The position numbers and the translations under genes are program-made. Shown here in pieces: positions 1-11,019 of a DNA stretch of 64,000 nt. Every line of letters starts with the position of its first letter. The stretch's first letter is position 1. Below the pieces are notes generated by a model, which did not search any database, was not told the origin of the DNA, and saw nothing but the letters and a program-made list of their open reading frames with translations. The DNA is taken from positions 62,475,649 to 62,539,648 of the forward strand of contig NC_135505.1 in assembly GCF_052857255.1 (NCBI RefSeq). The letters run 5' to 3'. Source of the stretch: Amblyomma americanum. Taxonomy: Eukaryota > Arthropoda > Arachnida > Ixodida > Ixodidae.

Positions 1-627
1 CCTCGTAGCCGTAGAATAAATAGTAAAACAAAACATAAAAATAGCATCATTTACACCGATTCACTGAATATGAGCAAAGCGCTGTACTCTACAAATGCTG
101 CGGAACCCATAATAGGAAAAATCATACATAACATAGTTAAAATCACAAAGCAAAAACATAACATTATATTCTGCTGTGTCCCTAGCCATGTTGGAATTTT
201 AGGTAATGAGAGAGCAGATGCTTGTGCAGCACAAGCTCGAATTGGTCATATAAAACAAGTTAGCATACGACAGAGGGATTTTTCTAAATTACTGCACTGT
301 AAACTCAGGAATAAGTGGCAGATTGCAAGGGACGAACAGACAAACAACAAGCTACATTCTATAAAACCCGTTTTGGGAGAATGCAAATCATGTAAACATT
401 ATGAGCGTTTTACAGACGTTATTTTGTGTCGATTACGCATTGGACACACACGCCTTCCACACAACTTCTTACTGACAAAAAAAGACAAACCTCTCTGCGA
501 AATGTGCGGCGATGAACTCACGGTAAACCACATTTTAATTGTATGCACAAAACTGGAACAACTTAGGAAAAATATTTCACAACATTCTACAATGAATACA
601 TTCCACTACACTCCATGTTACTTTTGA
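1..627 (+). pseudogene. I-like LINE ORF2, C-terminal end (RNase H and zinc-knuckle tail), partial at window edge
   Basis: The frame is open from base 1, so the ORF is cut by the window edge. It begins in the RNase H domain: YTDSLN (bases 52-69) carries one catalytic Asp, and PSHVGILGNERAD (about 182-220) is the conserved last block with the His and final Asp. A Cys/His-rich tail follows (CEMCGDELTVNHILIVC, about 498-550), typical of RNase-H-bearing LINE ORF2 proteins of the I group. The 3' flank ends in the same stem-loop as the LINE at 31.5-40.0 kb, so both belong to one lineage. Endonuclease and reverse transcriptase would lie left of the window. The open frame suggests modest decay, but functionality cannot be judged. 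Confidence 0.82.
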
Positions 628-790
628 GAGATCAAGCACTGGTCGATTTTTCAAGCATTTTTAAGTTTCTCAGAGAAGCCAATGTTTTAAAAAATCCTTA
701 GATACAAAAAGCGTAACCTTTAACAAAAGCTCTAACCGTATGTTTGGCGCATGATAGCCTCAGTTGCTTTTGCGCCATTAAAATCAAGAT
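628..790 (+). other. LINE 3' UTR with terminal stem-loop
   Basis: The 3' UTR of the LINE above contains TGGCGCA at 745-751 and its perfect complement TGCGCCA at 771-777, followed by an A-rich end. A matching hairpin is found at 39962-39994 at the end of LINE3. A conserved 3' hairpin is what a LINE reverse transcriptase would recognise to prime on its own RNA; that role is inferred. From about 790 to 1364 no gene or repeat is recognised. Confidence 0.6.
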
Positions 791-1364
791 AACTAGCTCT
801 TCCTGAGGTCATATTGCACCTGTAATGCCATTCGACTGTGGAGCACAGTCTGGCAACTCTTTAGAACTCTTTACGTCTCTGATGTGTCTTGCCTGTGGCA
901 GTGATGCGGAAATGAAATGAGAAGTAAGGCTGCACATTAATAATGTGTAAAAACTACGTTTCTCATGCGAAGCACATCAGGCAAAGCTCCTAGCATTAAG
1001 CCTTGGGAAGTGAAAGAAGTTGCAGTTTGCCATAGGTGGCCTCGGTTGCTAGACTGTGCTGGCTTGGTGTGTAGTCAAGAAATTTGCACGTCCAGCTATT
1101 GTCTTTATATTAAGGAAAACATGTTCACAATAGCAGGCAAAAAGAAAGTCGCAGAGATCCGTTACTAAGCGCTGGAAAATAAGGCAGTGTGCTATGCTGG
1201 TGGCTATAGGCACCCTGCAGATGTAACTCCGGCGCTGACGAGGGCGCCTCTAGCGGTGGCCCGAGCGTCTGCTGGGGGTTGCAGCCGTGCAAGCCTGAGC
1301 AAGCCCCGCCGACCGCCGCCTCCGCTCTTTCGTCGAGAAGCCTTGTTTTTATGCTTGTGTTTCC

Positions 1365-2274
1365 ATGGGTCTGTGTCCCAACAGCAAAAATTGCTGTGTA
1401 GTAGGGTGTAACAGCAAGTACAGCAATTCACCACGCATCAAGTTTTTCTCCTTCCCATCGAGACCCTGGGAGAGAGAACGGCCCCAGCGTTGGATACAGC
1501 TATTCGTCGTGAGAAGTAAGATTTCGGTTCTTATTAATGTCATTGACAATATAGTTAAGAAATCGCGCTCAGAGGTGTTTTTATATATTGTTTTAAAGCA
1601 ACTGAATGAAGAAAGAAGCTCAGGTTGCTATCGTTGGGCCTTGAACGAGCTCTAACGTAAGTGTAGAACCGCTCGCACGAGTAGACCAAGGCGGTCGAGT
1701 CCGATATTCATGTCTGTCCTAGCATCGTCTACACAAAACCGCGGTGTTCTCACAACCACGCTAGCATCGCGAACTATATGCGTGTTTCCACTCCACTGCG
1801 CTTTTGACCAATTAAAGCGTTTATCTTTAAAATGATGTTTGTCTTGCTTTGTCGTAAATTCGAAACCTCACTAAACGTTTGAAGAGTTCGTGTTAAACGC
1901 TTCGGCGGCAGCCTTTGCATGTTACTCCGGTTCTTACTGCACTTGTTTGTAGTTTATATTATGGGCTCTGAAAACTGCGTTTATTGCTTTTTAGGCACTG
2001 TCAGCGTGCTGCTGTGCTAGCATGAACTCCTTTATTGCGTCTTTCTTCGCAGTTTTTTTTTTCATTGGTACTGCGCAGTAAAGATGGGACGGGTTGGCTT
2101 CCATCGAAAATCTCAAGGATATGCAGTAAGTCTTTTGTCGGCAATGTCAAGGTCAACGAAGAAGGCCATCTTTCATATCATCCAAGCATCTTCCCGTCTG
2201 GTTACAAGAAGAAACAAACTCCTGGCTCAAGCAGACGATTTGAAAGGTACACGCGTGTTCCTCTAAAGCGTTGA
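1365..2274 (+). pseudogene. THAP domain exons of ISL2EU transposase
   Basis: Exon 1 encodes the start of a C2CH THAP finger: CCVVGCNSKY, FFSFP and RWIQ. One base is missing after RWIQ, and AIRRE continues in the next frame up to donor GTAAGA at 1516. Exon 2 starts after GCGCAG at 2078 and restores phase (AA+T gives Asn). It reads NKDGTGWLPSKISRICSKSF, then HPSIFPSGYKKK, the THAP C-terminal block. In the family the pair is C-x-x-H (CSKHF); here the His is Ser, so a zinc ligand is lost. The frameshift and ligand loss make this a pseudogene. The second exon probably ends at a GTACAC donor near 2244, but that is less certain. Confidence 0.68.
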
Positions 2275-2623
2275 GCGTTAAATGCCTTGCAGTTAAAGAT
2301 AGGCTGCGGATGGTCATTGTGATTTTTATTGTTGCATGCTGTTTGTAGGCAAATGGAAAGAGAAAAGAAGAAACCTGCAGGAAGGATTCACCTCTCCCTG
2401 CCATTGATTAATCCGCAGAACAAGCTAATGAAATTGCACGTGTGGAATGTAGCCTAATTAATGTATGAATTCTGTTTTCCTGGAGTTATTAATTATGCGT
2501 ATTGAACTCCACCAAAACCAAATATGGTGTTATGTTATGTTTATCGCTATTTTTGTAATGCAGGCATCTATAATGACAGAAGATCAACCGGAGTGCTTCA
2601 ATTGAGAGCTTATCTTTCTCTCT

Positions 2624-3136
2624 GTGGCTTCTAATTGCACTGCAAGCTGCTTTGTATCCCACAAGACATCATCGACAGTGGCGCAAAGAACTGTGTGTGG
2701 TATCAAGTTTTGTGAGAAAGCCATTGGCCCAGTGCATAAGCAGCCCTACTTCGGCGGGTTTAAAGCGCTGTGTAATGATGAATCTACACTGCAGTCATTA
2801 ACAGCAGTGTCTTTTCACATTTCTGCCCCTCTGCTTAGTGTTCTTCCTGCCTCAACACAACGGGTGAATGAACTTTCCCTTGAAGACAAACTCCTTTTGT
2901 TTTTGATCAAGTTAAAACATGGCCTTCCATTTTCCTTTCTAGCAATATTATTTTCCATTCACAGCACGACAGGTTCTCGAATTTTCAAAACAATTCTTGC
3001 CAACCTGAAATCATCTACAAACACCTCGATATACTGGCCGTCACGGCTAGCTATACAACGAACAATGCCAGCTAGCGTTCGTGAGCACTACCCCATGTGT
3101 AGAGTTATTATTGACTGCGATGGTTTGCCAAAGTAG
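2624..3136 (+). pseudogene. ISL2EU transposase, helix-turn-helix and start of DDE core
   Basis: The 170-residue frame matches the HTH_Tnp_4 plus DDE_Tnp_4 layout. A helix-turn-helix region follows LSLEDKLLLFLIKLKHGLPF (about residues 84-103), then STTGSRIFKTILANL and the lead-in to the core, PSRLAIQRTMP. The first catalytic Asp sits in CRVIIDCD. The frame stops at 3134-3136, only a few codons later, so the second Asp and the Glu are absent. YqaJ sequence follows within 60 bp, so the missing part was removed by a deletion rather than by gradual decay. Confidence 0.68.
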
Positions 3137-3150
3137 CCAGAAGCGAGATA

Positions 3151-3535
3151 AAAATTTGAGACTGAACATCGTACAAGGGTCTCTCAATTTGGCCGTGTGG
3201 TGTGCTCAGACGATCCGTGGTTGGCGTGCTCTCCGGACGGGATTTTCACGTAAGCAGTTGCATAAACATGTTTTGTTGTTCACTAAACTAAATGTGATTT
3301 CAGGGATCAAGACGGTGAAACAGTTCTGCTGGAAATAAAATGTCCCCACATCAGGAGAAAGCAGAGGTTTACAGAGGGGCCCTTTTCTAAAGTACCTATG
3401 TGGCGACAAAGACGAATTTAAGATGCAGTCACCGATATTACACACAGATACAAGTTAGCTTGCATTTTCTTGGCCTCGAAAAGTGCTACTTTCATGTATA
3501 TTGAAGTTTGGACTCCCTCACAATTCCTGTTGTTA
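3151..3535 (+). pseudogene. YqaJ-like nuclease fragment with a 54-bp intron
   Basis: Exon a (to 3249) ends DDPWLACSPDGIF, the conserved YqaJ block with its metal-binding Asp. A GT at 3250 and AG at 3302-3303 bound a 54-bp intron. The phase is exact (AC+G gives Thr), and exon b starts DQDGETVLLEIKCPHIRRK, holding the E-x-K motif of this PD-(D/E)XK-type fold. After about 3385 the homology shifts frame (KYLCGDKDEFKMQ, then FLGLEKCYFHVY), showing decay. YqaJ nucleases are lambda-exonuclease-like and are the second protein of ISL2EU transposons. The N-terminal part is deleted. Confidence 0.66.
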
Positions 3536-3632
3536 CGGACAATAGATTCTTGTCTTCGGCAGTCCCAAAGCTGCGTCAGTATTATTTTCAACATTTTTTG
3601 AAGGTAATATCCGAGAGCAGAAAAACGTAATT

Positions 3633-3651
3633 CCCCCCCCCCCCCCCCCCC
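3633..3651. repeat. Poly-C tract, 19 bases
   Basis: An uninterrupted run of 19 C residues. It lies just after the last YqaJ-like sequence. Confidence 0.95.
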
Positions 3652-4998
3652 AAGCAGCGTTTTCACTGGTCATAACGTTGAGCATTCGTTTATTACATGT
3701 GGATGCAGTACATTTTGTATATACTATATACAATGGTTCCACTGCAGTCATTTTAGACATTAGCATGTGTAGTACCACATTTTGTACTGTAATAGTCTGT
3801 CAGTGCAATAAACAGTTGAAATCAAGTGTAATCCTGCGTTGTGTTTACTGTCCGTCTTCCAGCCTTTCCAGCAAGTTGAAGCTAACAGTTTGAGTTCATT
3901 GCAGCTTTTGACAATACACTGTAGTATTGCCACGGTGGTGGGGCAAAAAAAGGCAAATCCTCTTTCTAGGCCCCTAGCACCACACTGGTGTCACATCACA
4001 AGCAGTACAAGCAACGGTACAGCAGTTTTGCCCATTGCAACAGCAAACACATAACAATTCTACTTTGGAAAAAGAATGAAAACGAGAAAAAATAGAAAAA
4101 ATAATGCGCAGTAATCAAACAAACATGAAAGAACGGATTGGTTTTCGCTGTGCATGAAATGTAACGAAAATGCACCGAATGCTGAGAGAGAAAAAATAGC
4201 TTTGATTGTTTTTGAAGCACAGTCGTGAGGTTCAATTGTAATATTTTTTTTTCACAAAATCCCTCATCTGTAATGTGCCTCACATAAAGCACGTGTTTCT
4301 ACCCTCACTTCTGCTCGGACCGCTAACTCTTGCAAAGTTTTTCGTTCGTCCACGCCCGAGTACGTCTGCCCTTTCTTCCTCATCGTTACATGTAGCTATT
4401 CGATCAAGGAGCGAACTTTTTGACTCAGCTGTTATCATAACTGATCCTGAATAATTTCGTTCTGCAGCTTTTGACCTAATCAGTTTTTAATTACCATTTG
4501 GTAATTACCATTCTGTTATTACTTCTGTATTGCTTGTGGTCAGCAACATTTCTTCACGCTTCTAATCACCGCTTTTTTATTTTATGTACACTTTCACGAT
4601 AAAAACTGCACGACGTTGGCTGACGTTCGTGTGCCATCCCCTGTTTTCATTAATGTCTCTGTAAGTAATGACCTTTGCTTCTATAAGTTTGCATTTAATG
4701 GGCGTGCATTATCGAAAAATTTTCATCTCTTAATCTCTCTATAATTAGGTTCCTTTGTAACCTCTTGATTTTGCCGGCTCTAAAATGCTCTTAGGCACTT
4801 ATGTCCGAGGGCAGGCTCTAGGTATATTTTAGCACCTTCTCCTTGCACTTTAGTTGCTTGCACGGTTTTGAAATCTATAATGAAGGAAAAATACCAGGTA
4901 ACTCAAGAAACTTTCGCGCAAGTAATATCAATATTGCGTTGCAATAAAGTTTTCTCTCTCTTTCTGGAAACAACTGCAATTCAGTTCCTATTCTACTC

Positions 4999-5064
4999 CA
5001 ATTTCATTCTAATTCTATTCTTATTCTATTACAATTTCGTTCTAACTCTATTCTCATTCTATTC
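4999..5064. repeat. Two-copy 33-bp minisatellite
   Basis: Two adjacent imperfect copies, 4999-5031 and 5032-5064, each starting CAATTTC and made of ATTCTA-like blocks. The surrounding bases are also rich in TTCTATTC. Confidence 0.6.
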
Positions 5065-5261
5065 AGTTCGTGCGGTTGTGATAGTACTATTACTGGTTAA
5101 CATTTAAGCACACTTGGGAAAGGAAGTGAAGAGCTCGTTAAGACATACATGACGGAAGCCAACAGTCACTGAAACGAAGAAGCATAGGGATGCACTGTTT
5201 GTTTTTATGTTATTTGGGGTGTCTGTGATTGGGAGATTAAAAGATTAGTTATTTTAAAAAT

Positions 5262-5301
5262 AATAGATTACGCCGTGGGTTCGGATCCCACAGGCGACTT
5301 T
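5262..5301 (+). other. tRNA-like B-box remnant (possible SINE fragment)
   Basis: GTGGGTTCGGATCCCAC forms a perfect T-arm-like hairpin containing a B-box. No convincing A-box lies at the proper distance, so this is at most a truncated tRNA-derived SINE. Confidence 0.3.
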
Positions 5302-8300
5302 TGGTTGTTTTTCTTCCGCTTTCTAATCAATTATATGTAAAATATTTACTGTCTTAATCTGCGAATAATGAACCTGAAAAAAAAAACATCCCTTAAGCTC
5401 CTTCGTTTCTGTGACTGTTGGCTTCCGTCTTGTCTGGTTAACGTTTCGTATTTTCCTTCTCTTGATTACGTCACAGCGTTTAGACCTATAACAAGTTTTG
5501 TGACGCTTCCACTTTTTTGGCGACACCGGGTTTGCGCGTCGATGCGCCATCTATTGCTTCCATGTTCGTAAGCAATGAACAGAATAGAAACATCTAGTCT
5601 GCAAAAAACCCCAAGCGCTTCTCTTTTATCCAGGAACGTCTTCTTATCGGCTGCACCGTCGCAGTGCTGTCGATCGCCCGTTCAAAGGCGACCTTGGCTC
5701 GCCTGTCGAGTAACAGCTGAAAGCGTCGTTTGTACTCTCCTTCCCACCACTCACACAGCGCGAGCCGAGTGCGCAGCCAGCGTAACAGAAGCACTGGACC
5801 GGCGCGGAAGCCCCGGCGTCTTTCTCTGCAGGGAGCAGCAGCTTCGCGCCGGAAAGGCGCAGCCGGTGAGTGAGCAGAAGGGCAGCGTACAGTATTGGTC
5901 AAAGGTCTTAAGGCCACTGCCTTCAGCTGCAGGTCCGTGTAGCGGATCATTCAAAACCCAATTCAAGCAGGGAGCTTCTCTACCGCAAGAAGAAACCTTC
6001 TGCTAGAATTTCAAGGTCATTCGGTCTTTAATAGTGCCGTAATGGCTCTGTTATGGGGTAGAAGCGAAAAGCCTTTGGCGTTAAGACTTTTGACCATGAC
6101 TGTGCGTAGCGAAATTTCCTGTTTGAAGAGTTTGAAGCGTGTAGCGGAGTCCATCGCTGAAGCTGTGGAGAACTTCTCAACTTCCGTAAGCGCGATCGTT
6201 TTTAGACTATGTGTTTCAAGTTGTGCGCGCATTGGGTTGGTAACGCTGACAAGGTGACGATGCCCTACTCGTTAATTGCCAATTCAGCAGGATCATTTCG
6301 CTGAATTGTGCTACGCGATTGCTACTTGTTAACCATGCCGTTCGTTCCATACTTTGATAATTTCACTAATGATAACTAATAAGATGTGATTGCTTGTTTC
6401 CGCGACGGCCTGCCACTTTTATAGTGGCGAGTGAACTATACGTGCATCTCGACGTCGGCTTCTACGACTATTTTTTGTGAAATTTTTCATGCATAGAAAA
6501 CAGCTTTTTGAAGGAGTAACTGATGTCAAAAAGAATAAGTTGAAAGTTTTTCTTGCTGTAGCATTTAAATGCTTCAGACTTTATTTTTCATTGCATCCAG
6601 ATACTGATGATGAATTTTTATGGCTCAAGGGCTTCTATGGCCACGAGCGCCATCGCACAAGGTAATTTCGTATACTCGAGGCAGGGCCAAAGACTCATCT
6701 CCGAAGAATTTCACGCCAATTAAGCCGAGCACCTGGCCAGGGTAAGGCTTGCGTCAATTGTATCACCTATAGTTACCGGCTATACAGTAGAGATACAACC
6801 CCGCAACTCCCGCATGCGAGGCGGATGCCAAAACCAGTAGGCCACCGCTGCGGTCTCCCGTCCCGGTGTTATTGACTCTGTCGACGCCGTTGCCGCGATC
6901 GAGGAAAGCTGCTTTTGCGAGGCTTTAGTAAAGTCTTGCAACGCTATTAACGCGCAGTCGCCGGTGCAGCGCCAAGAACACTTTCTCTTTGCTAACGGGT
7001 AGCAGTGCCTACTCCATTTTCAGGCACCTGTGCGCAGCAACATTCTGAGTGAACCATACCTTGCGTGCAGCTCGAATGGCTCTTTTCTATAATGTGTACA
7101 CCTATAAAAAGTACAGTACAGAAGTATTATTTTATTTGTTGGCATGACGTAATCCTTTATACCCGGAACGTCAAGAAGGAATGCAGAGGGTAATGTTTCA
7201 CGGTGGCATACGAGAAGAGCATTCAATAAGGAACATGTTCCTTTGGTATTGTCGCATGTTAGGAAGTGTATACACTTTTCAGTCGCGCGTTCTCCACTGA
7301 ACCACGCGCGGTTATTGCTTTCTTGGAAGCGTTCCAATCACCGTATGGCTGCCACTACTGCCCTCACGTGGCATATGATCTATTGTCCTCCTATCAAGGC
7401 GTTTAAAGTGAGTACCGGCTGATTAGATTACGCCGCCGCGTTCTCAGGCTATGTCGCATTATCGCCGCTGCTGGTGTGGTGTCCTGAAAGCCTTCCATGG
7501 GCTGAAAACTATCGCCGCTGCTTGTACTGCGTAGTGGCCTCTGTGTCCGCTGGAATCGTGTTAATAATAACAACGTGACTGAGAACCATCGGAGCTGGCT
7601 TTATTGGCACACGCAAGACGGGGCATTCAGGAATATTACACAGATTAGAAATGATGAGGCCTGAGTAATGAAGGTGAATTTAATGCACAGGGCTTACAAT
7701 AATGATATTGAGTCTATTTTTTCTTTGACGAACGGACGGATGTGGCGCGGAAAAGACAAGCTATTAAACGCTAAGCATGCAGAAACAGACAGTCTAAACG
7801 GTGCAGTTATAATGATTCTGAGAAAAGAACTTTGTTCCTCAGGCAAAAAAAACATGAAATAATGGAAATAAAGCGCACAATAACAAGCTGTGCACGCTCA
7901 AATGCGATAACAACTCTGAACAGCATAAATAAAAATAAAGGCTTGGGTGGAGCCGTAGTAGTTAAGAGGCATTTGTATTAAGTCTAATGAAATGACATCT
8001 TAATTTTAGAATTACCCATTTAGCAGTCCATGCAGCGGTTGAATACAATGAGCTAAACAGGGCTGTCAGCGTAATCTAAAGGCGCAAAAGACATCAGAAA
8101 AAGTTGACTGCATTTACGGGAATATCTCACGCTGTGTTATAAAAAACAAGCCTCCGCATGGTCACGTGCTACATGCAGATGTTGAGGAATTGCGACGCCA
8201 CGGGTTCCCGAGCATCCGCAGGGACATCCCCGCACGGGGATGATGGTGAGCAGAGCGCCACCACGGACCCGTGCAACCACGTTTAGCCGTGTTTGGCAGC

Positions 8301-8443
8301 GCCGTGTCGGGAGCAAAGGGGATCCTGGCGATTGAGCCGATGACAAGCGTTTGGACTTTTAAGGCCTCTCGGCGGAGGCAATACACCACTTTGGCTCCAG
8401 CTTCCCGCAGACGGTACTTCCGGCCTGACCCGAAAAAAGGAAA

Positions 8444-8458
8444 TCTGCAGTCGCTTTT
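8444..8458. repeat. PLE1 target-site duplication, left
   Basis: TCTGCAGTCGCTTTT, matching 11005-11019 with one difference. Confidence 0.75.
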
Positions 8459-8663
8459 GTAAAACAGCGCGAACAACGTCGGACAAGAACAAGAAGGACA
8501 CGGGACGAGCGCTGACTCGCAACTAGGGCTTCATTAGCAACACCTGGTGCTTATAAAGGGAGAAACATACACATAGTACATCACATGTTACGCTAAAAGA
8601 GATAAAACATGAGGCAGAGAAGCACGTGACGCTCAAAGGCCACCAAGAAAAGCTATCTCTTTG

Positions 8664-9157
8664 TCATTGAGAGTGACTGACGGTTTGCTGACACTTTGGC
8701 TCTTGACTGATATAGAATGCTTCCATCACTTCTCCCGTAGTCTGATCAGTGTGCGTGTACAGCACCTTTGTGCTACGCCACATGGCTGTGCATTTTTTCT
8801 TTTTCTTTTTCATTGCCTCACACTTTTTACAGTGCCTCACCAAGTATGGAAGTTCATTGTTGTTGTCTAGATTATTTTTGGGCTCTTGCAACCTTTTATT
8901 TAAGCACCGTCCTGTCTGCCCAATGTACGGGCTCCGTTGGGTATTGGAATCTGGTACACAACCCCTTTGTGACAAGCGACGACCTTGTCTCTGTGCGCGG
9001 TGCCACAACCTTTCGTTTTTTCCGATGATTTCCTTTCCCTTTGGATCGCCGGACATAACTGCTTTAGTTTGATGCGAGCTGATATAGCTACATTTACTCC
9101 ATAACGACTTGCCACATTTTTCAGGCGTGATGCGATGTAGTTAAGGAAGAACAGCAA
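8664..9157 (-). pseudogene. PLE1 inverted arm: linker and GIY-YIG endonuclease remnant
   Basis: Read on the minus strand, 9157 downward gives LNYIASRLKNVASRYGVNVA, then AHRDKVVACHKGV, and in another frame PYIGQTGRCLNKRLQE, the second half of the GIY-YIG motif. MEAFYISQ closes the domain. The frames shift several times. This is the mirror image of 10288-10770 and starts with the same AAAACAGCGC terminus seen at PLE3. It cannot encode a working enzyme and represents the truncated copy in the element's 5' flank. Confidence 0.72.
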
Positions 9158-9390
9158 CTTTTTCTTTTTTCTTTTTGGTTGTCACGAGTCTTCTTTGTGT
9201 CCTGATGCTTCACCCACTAGAGAAAACGAGAGCAGGCCTCTGTTATCATGCAACTTGGGTACCCGGTAAGCCTAATCTTGGAGAGTTGAAAGTGTAAACT
9301 GTCGCTGAGAGCATGGTGACAGGATTTTGTCATACAATTTCGAAGGCAGGGACTGACAATGCTGTTTTTAACAATTTTTGAATGACTTGA

Positions 9391-10083
9391 ATGGGAACTA
9401 AAGAGCGGTTTCGTCGATCTAGGGTTGTATCTGCGCTTGTTTCTTTCCTGAAGGATCGTAACCCAGGAAGCCATGTCGCCTTCAGTATCGACGTGAAAAA
9501 ATTATTTTACAGCCTACCGCATGACAAACTTTTGAAACGTGTAAAATTATGTATTACAGAAGATAACGATGAGCTAGCATTCGTCACGAAGTGTGGGCTG
9601 AGAGTTGAAAAGATACAGCTAAAGCTACTCCGGTCTTGCCTGTGTTCGACTGTCGTGAGTTGGCAGGGCAAACTTTATTCACAGAAGGCAGGAGTGTGTA
9701 TCGGGTCAAGCGTCGCCTCGGTCCTTAGCGAAATTTTTGTGATTTACGTAGATAGGGACCTCGAGAGGGAACTATCGGCACTGCACCTTAAGTCCGTGAG
9801 TTATGTGGACGGCTACCTGGTGTTTACCGACCGTGATCGTTTAGCATCGCGCATGCCTAACATTTTGAAGGTGAAAAAAAATGTGGAGCAGGGCTGGAGT
9901 TCACCAGTGAGACACCATCCGATGATGAGTTGCAGTTCTTGGATTTGCGCCTGCTGTTCGGTCCAGATCAAGTCTGCTAGAAATACAACCCTAGATCAAC
10001 CAAACCGCTCCTTAGTTCCCATTAAAGTCATTCAAAAATTGTTAAAAACGGCATTATCTGTTCCTGCCTTCGTAATTCTATGA
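9391..10083 (+). pseudogene. PLE1 reverse transcriptase fragment
   Basis: From about residue 20 the 230-residue frame gives Penelope-type RT motifs: FSIDVKKLFYSLPHDKL (motif A Asp), GVCIGSSVASVLSEIF (motif B) and YVDGYLVF where YxDD is expected. The second catalytic Asp of motif C is Gly, so polymerase activity is lost. After about 9880 the frame shifts and runs into linker sequence. The N-terminal half of a normal Penelope ORF is absent; the inverted arm begins in its place at about 9434. The first 15 or so residues of the open frame belong to the inverted arm. Confidence 0.76.
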
Positions 10084-10287
10084 CAGATCCTGTCACCATG
10101 CTCTCAGCGACGGTTTGCAGTCTCAAGTCTCCAAGATCAGGCTTGCCGGGTACCCAAGTTGCACGATAACAGAGGCCTGCTCTCGTTTTCTCTAGTGGGT
10201 GAAACATCAGGACACAAAGAAGACTCGTGACAACCAAAAAGAAAGAAGAAAAAAGTTGCTGTTCTTCCTTAACTACATCGCATCACG

Positions 10288-10770
10288 CATGGGCTGAAAA
10301 ATGTGGGAAGTCGTTATGAAGTAAATGTAGCTATATCAGCTCCCATCAAACTAAAGCAGTTATGTCCGGCGATCCAAAGGGAGAGGAAATCATAAAAAAA
10401 ACGAAAGGTTGTGGCACCACGCACAGAGACAAGATCGTCGCTTGTCGCAAAGGGGTTGTGTGTCAGATTTCACTCTCCTGCGGAGCCCGGTACATTGGGC
10501 AGACAGGAGGGTGCTTAAATAAAAGGTTGCAAGAGCACAGAAATAATCTAGAAAACAACAAAAACAACAATGAATTTCATACTTGGTGGGCAACTGTATA
10601 AAGTGTGAGGTAATGACAAAGAAGAAGAAAAAATGCACAGCCATGTGGCGTAGCACAAAGGTGCTGTACACGCACTGTGATCAGACTACGCGAAAAGTGA
10701 TGGAAGCATTCTATATCAGTCAAGGGCCAAAGTGTGTCAGCAAACCGTCAGTCACTCTCAATGACAGAGA
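10288..10770 (+). pseudogene. PLE1 GIY-YIG endonuclease remnant
   Basis: The domain reads GVVCQISLSCGARYIGQTGG, then CLNKRLQEHRNN: the first half of the motif is changed (GVVCQ for a GxIY-type block), while YIG and the catalytic Arg region remain. A frameshift near 10600 moves the rest (CIKCEV, KKCTAMWRSTKVLY, VMEAFYISQ) to another frame. In Penelope elements this domain nicks target DNA to prime reverse transcription. The 3' UTR follows to 11004 and ends with CCAACTCTCCCAACTGGACG. Confidence 0.74.
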
Positions 10771-11004
10771 TATCTTTTCTTGGTGGCCTTTGAGCGTCAC
10801 GTGCTTCTCTGCCTCATGTTTTATCTCTTTTAGCGTAACATGTGATGTACTCTGTGTATGTTTCTCTCTTTATAAGCACCAGGTGTTGCTAATGAAACCT
10901 TAGTTGAGAGTCAGCTCTCGTCTTGTGTCCTTCTTGTTCTTGTCGGACGTCGTTCGCGCTGTTTTCGAAAAGATGCATATATACCAACTCTCCCAACTGG
11001 ACGT

Positions 11005-11019
11005 TCTGCAGTCGCCTTT
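11005..11019. repeat. PLE1 target-site duplication, right
   Basis: TCTGCAGTCGCCTTT, the partner of 8444-8458. Confidence 0.75.

Larger units (their letters stand above)
1365..3535 (+). mobile_element. Decayed ISL2EU-type DNA transposon (THAP + IS4/5-like transposase + YqaJ)
   Basis: Three modules lie in order on one strand: a THAP zinc finger in two exons (1365-1515 and 2079-2274), a DDE transposase N-terminal half with helix-turn-helix (2624-3136) and a YqaJ-type nuclease fragment (3151-3535). A THAP transposase together with a YqaJ protein is the hallmark of ISL2EU elements described in animals. The copy is dead: the transposase stops just after its first catalytic Asp, the rest of its core and the start of YqaJ are deleted, and frameshifts are visible. 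Element ends and terminal inverted repeats were not identified, so the outer limits are those of the coding remnants. Confidence 0.72.
3660..8140. other. No recognised gene; low-complexity and short tRNA-like remnants only
   Basis: No frame here shows a domain I recognise. A pyrimidine-rich minisatellite lies at 4999-5064 and a tRNA-like B-box at about 5262-5301. A GC-rich patch at about 5640-5900 creates overlapping open frames on both strands, which I treat as composition artefacts. Confidence 0.5.
8459..11004 (+). mobile_element. Penelope-like element PLE1 with a long inverted partial copy at its 5' side
   Basis: The element is a near-palindrome. Bases 8459-9434 are an inverted copy of about 9980-10967, separated by about 545 bp of + strand reverse transcriptase sequence. 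Both arms encode the linker and the C-terminal GIY-YIG endonuclease, in opposite orientation. A 15-bp target duplication, one mismatch, flanks it: TCTGCAGTCGCTTTT at 8444-8458 and TCTGCAGTCGCCTTT at 11005-11019. The + copy alone has the extra 3' tail (10968-11004), so it is the 3' end of the inserted molecule. The host sequence on both sides is probably the 5' region of LINE1. Confidence 0.82.

Noticed and set aside
5575..6006. Long overlapping open frames on both strands (143 and 118 residues)
   Set aside because: GC-rich stretch without domain motifs, splice logic or homology I can name; open frames on both strands are expected from composition.
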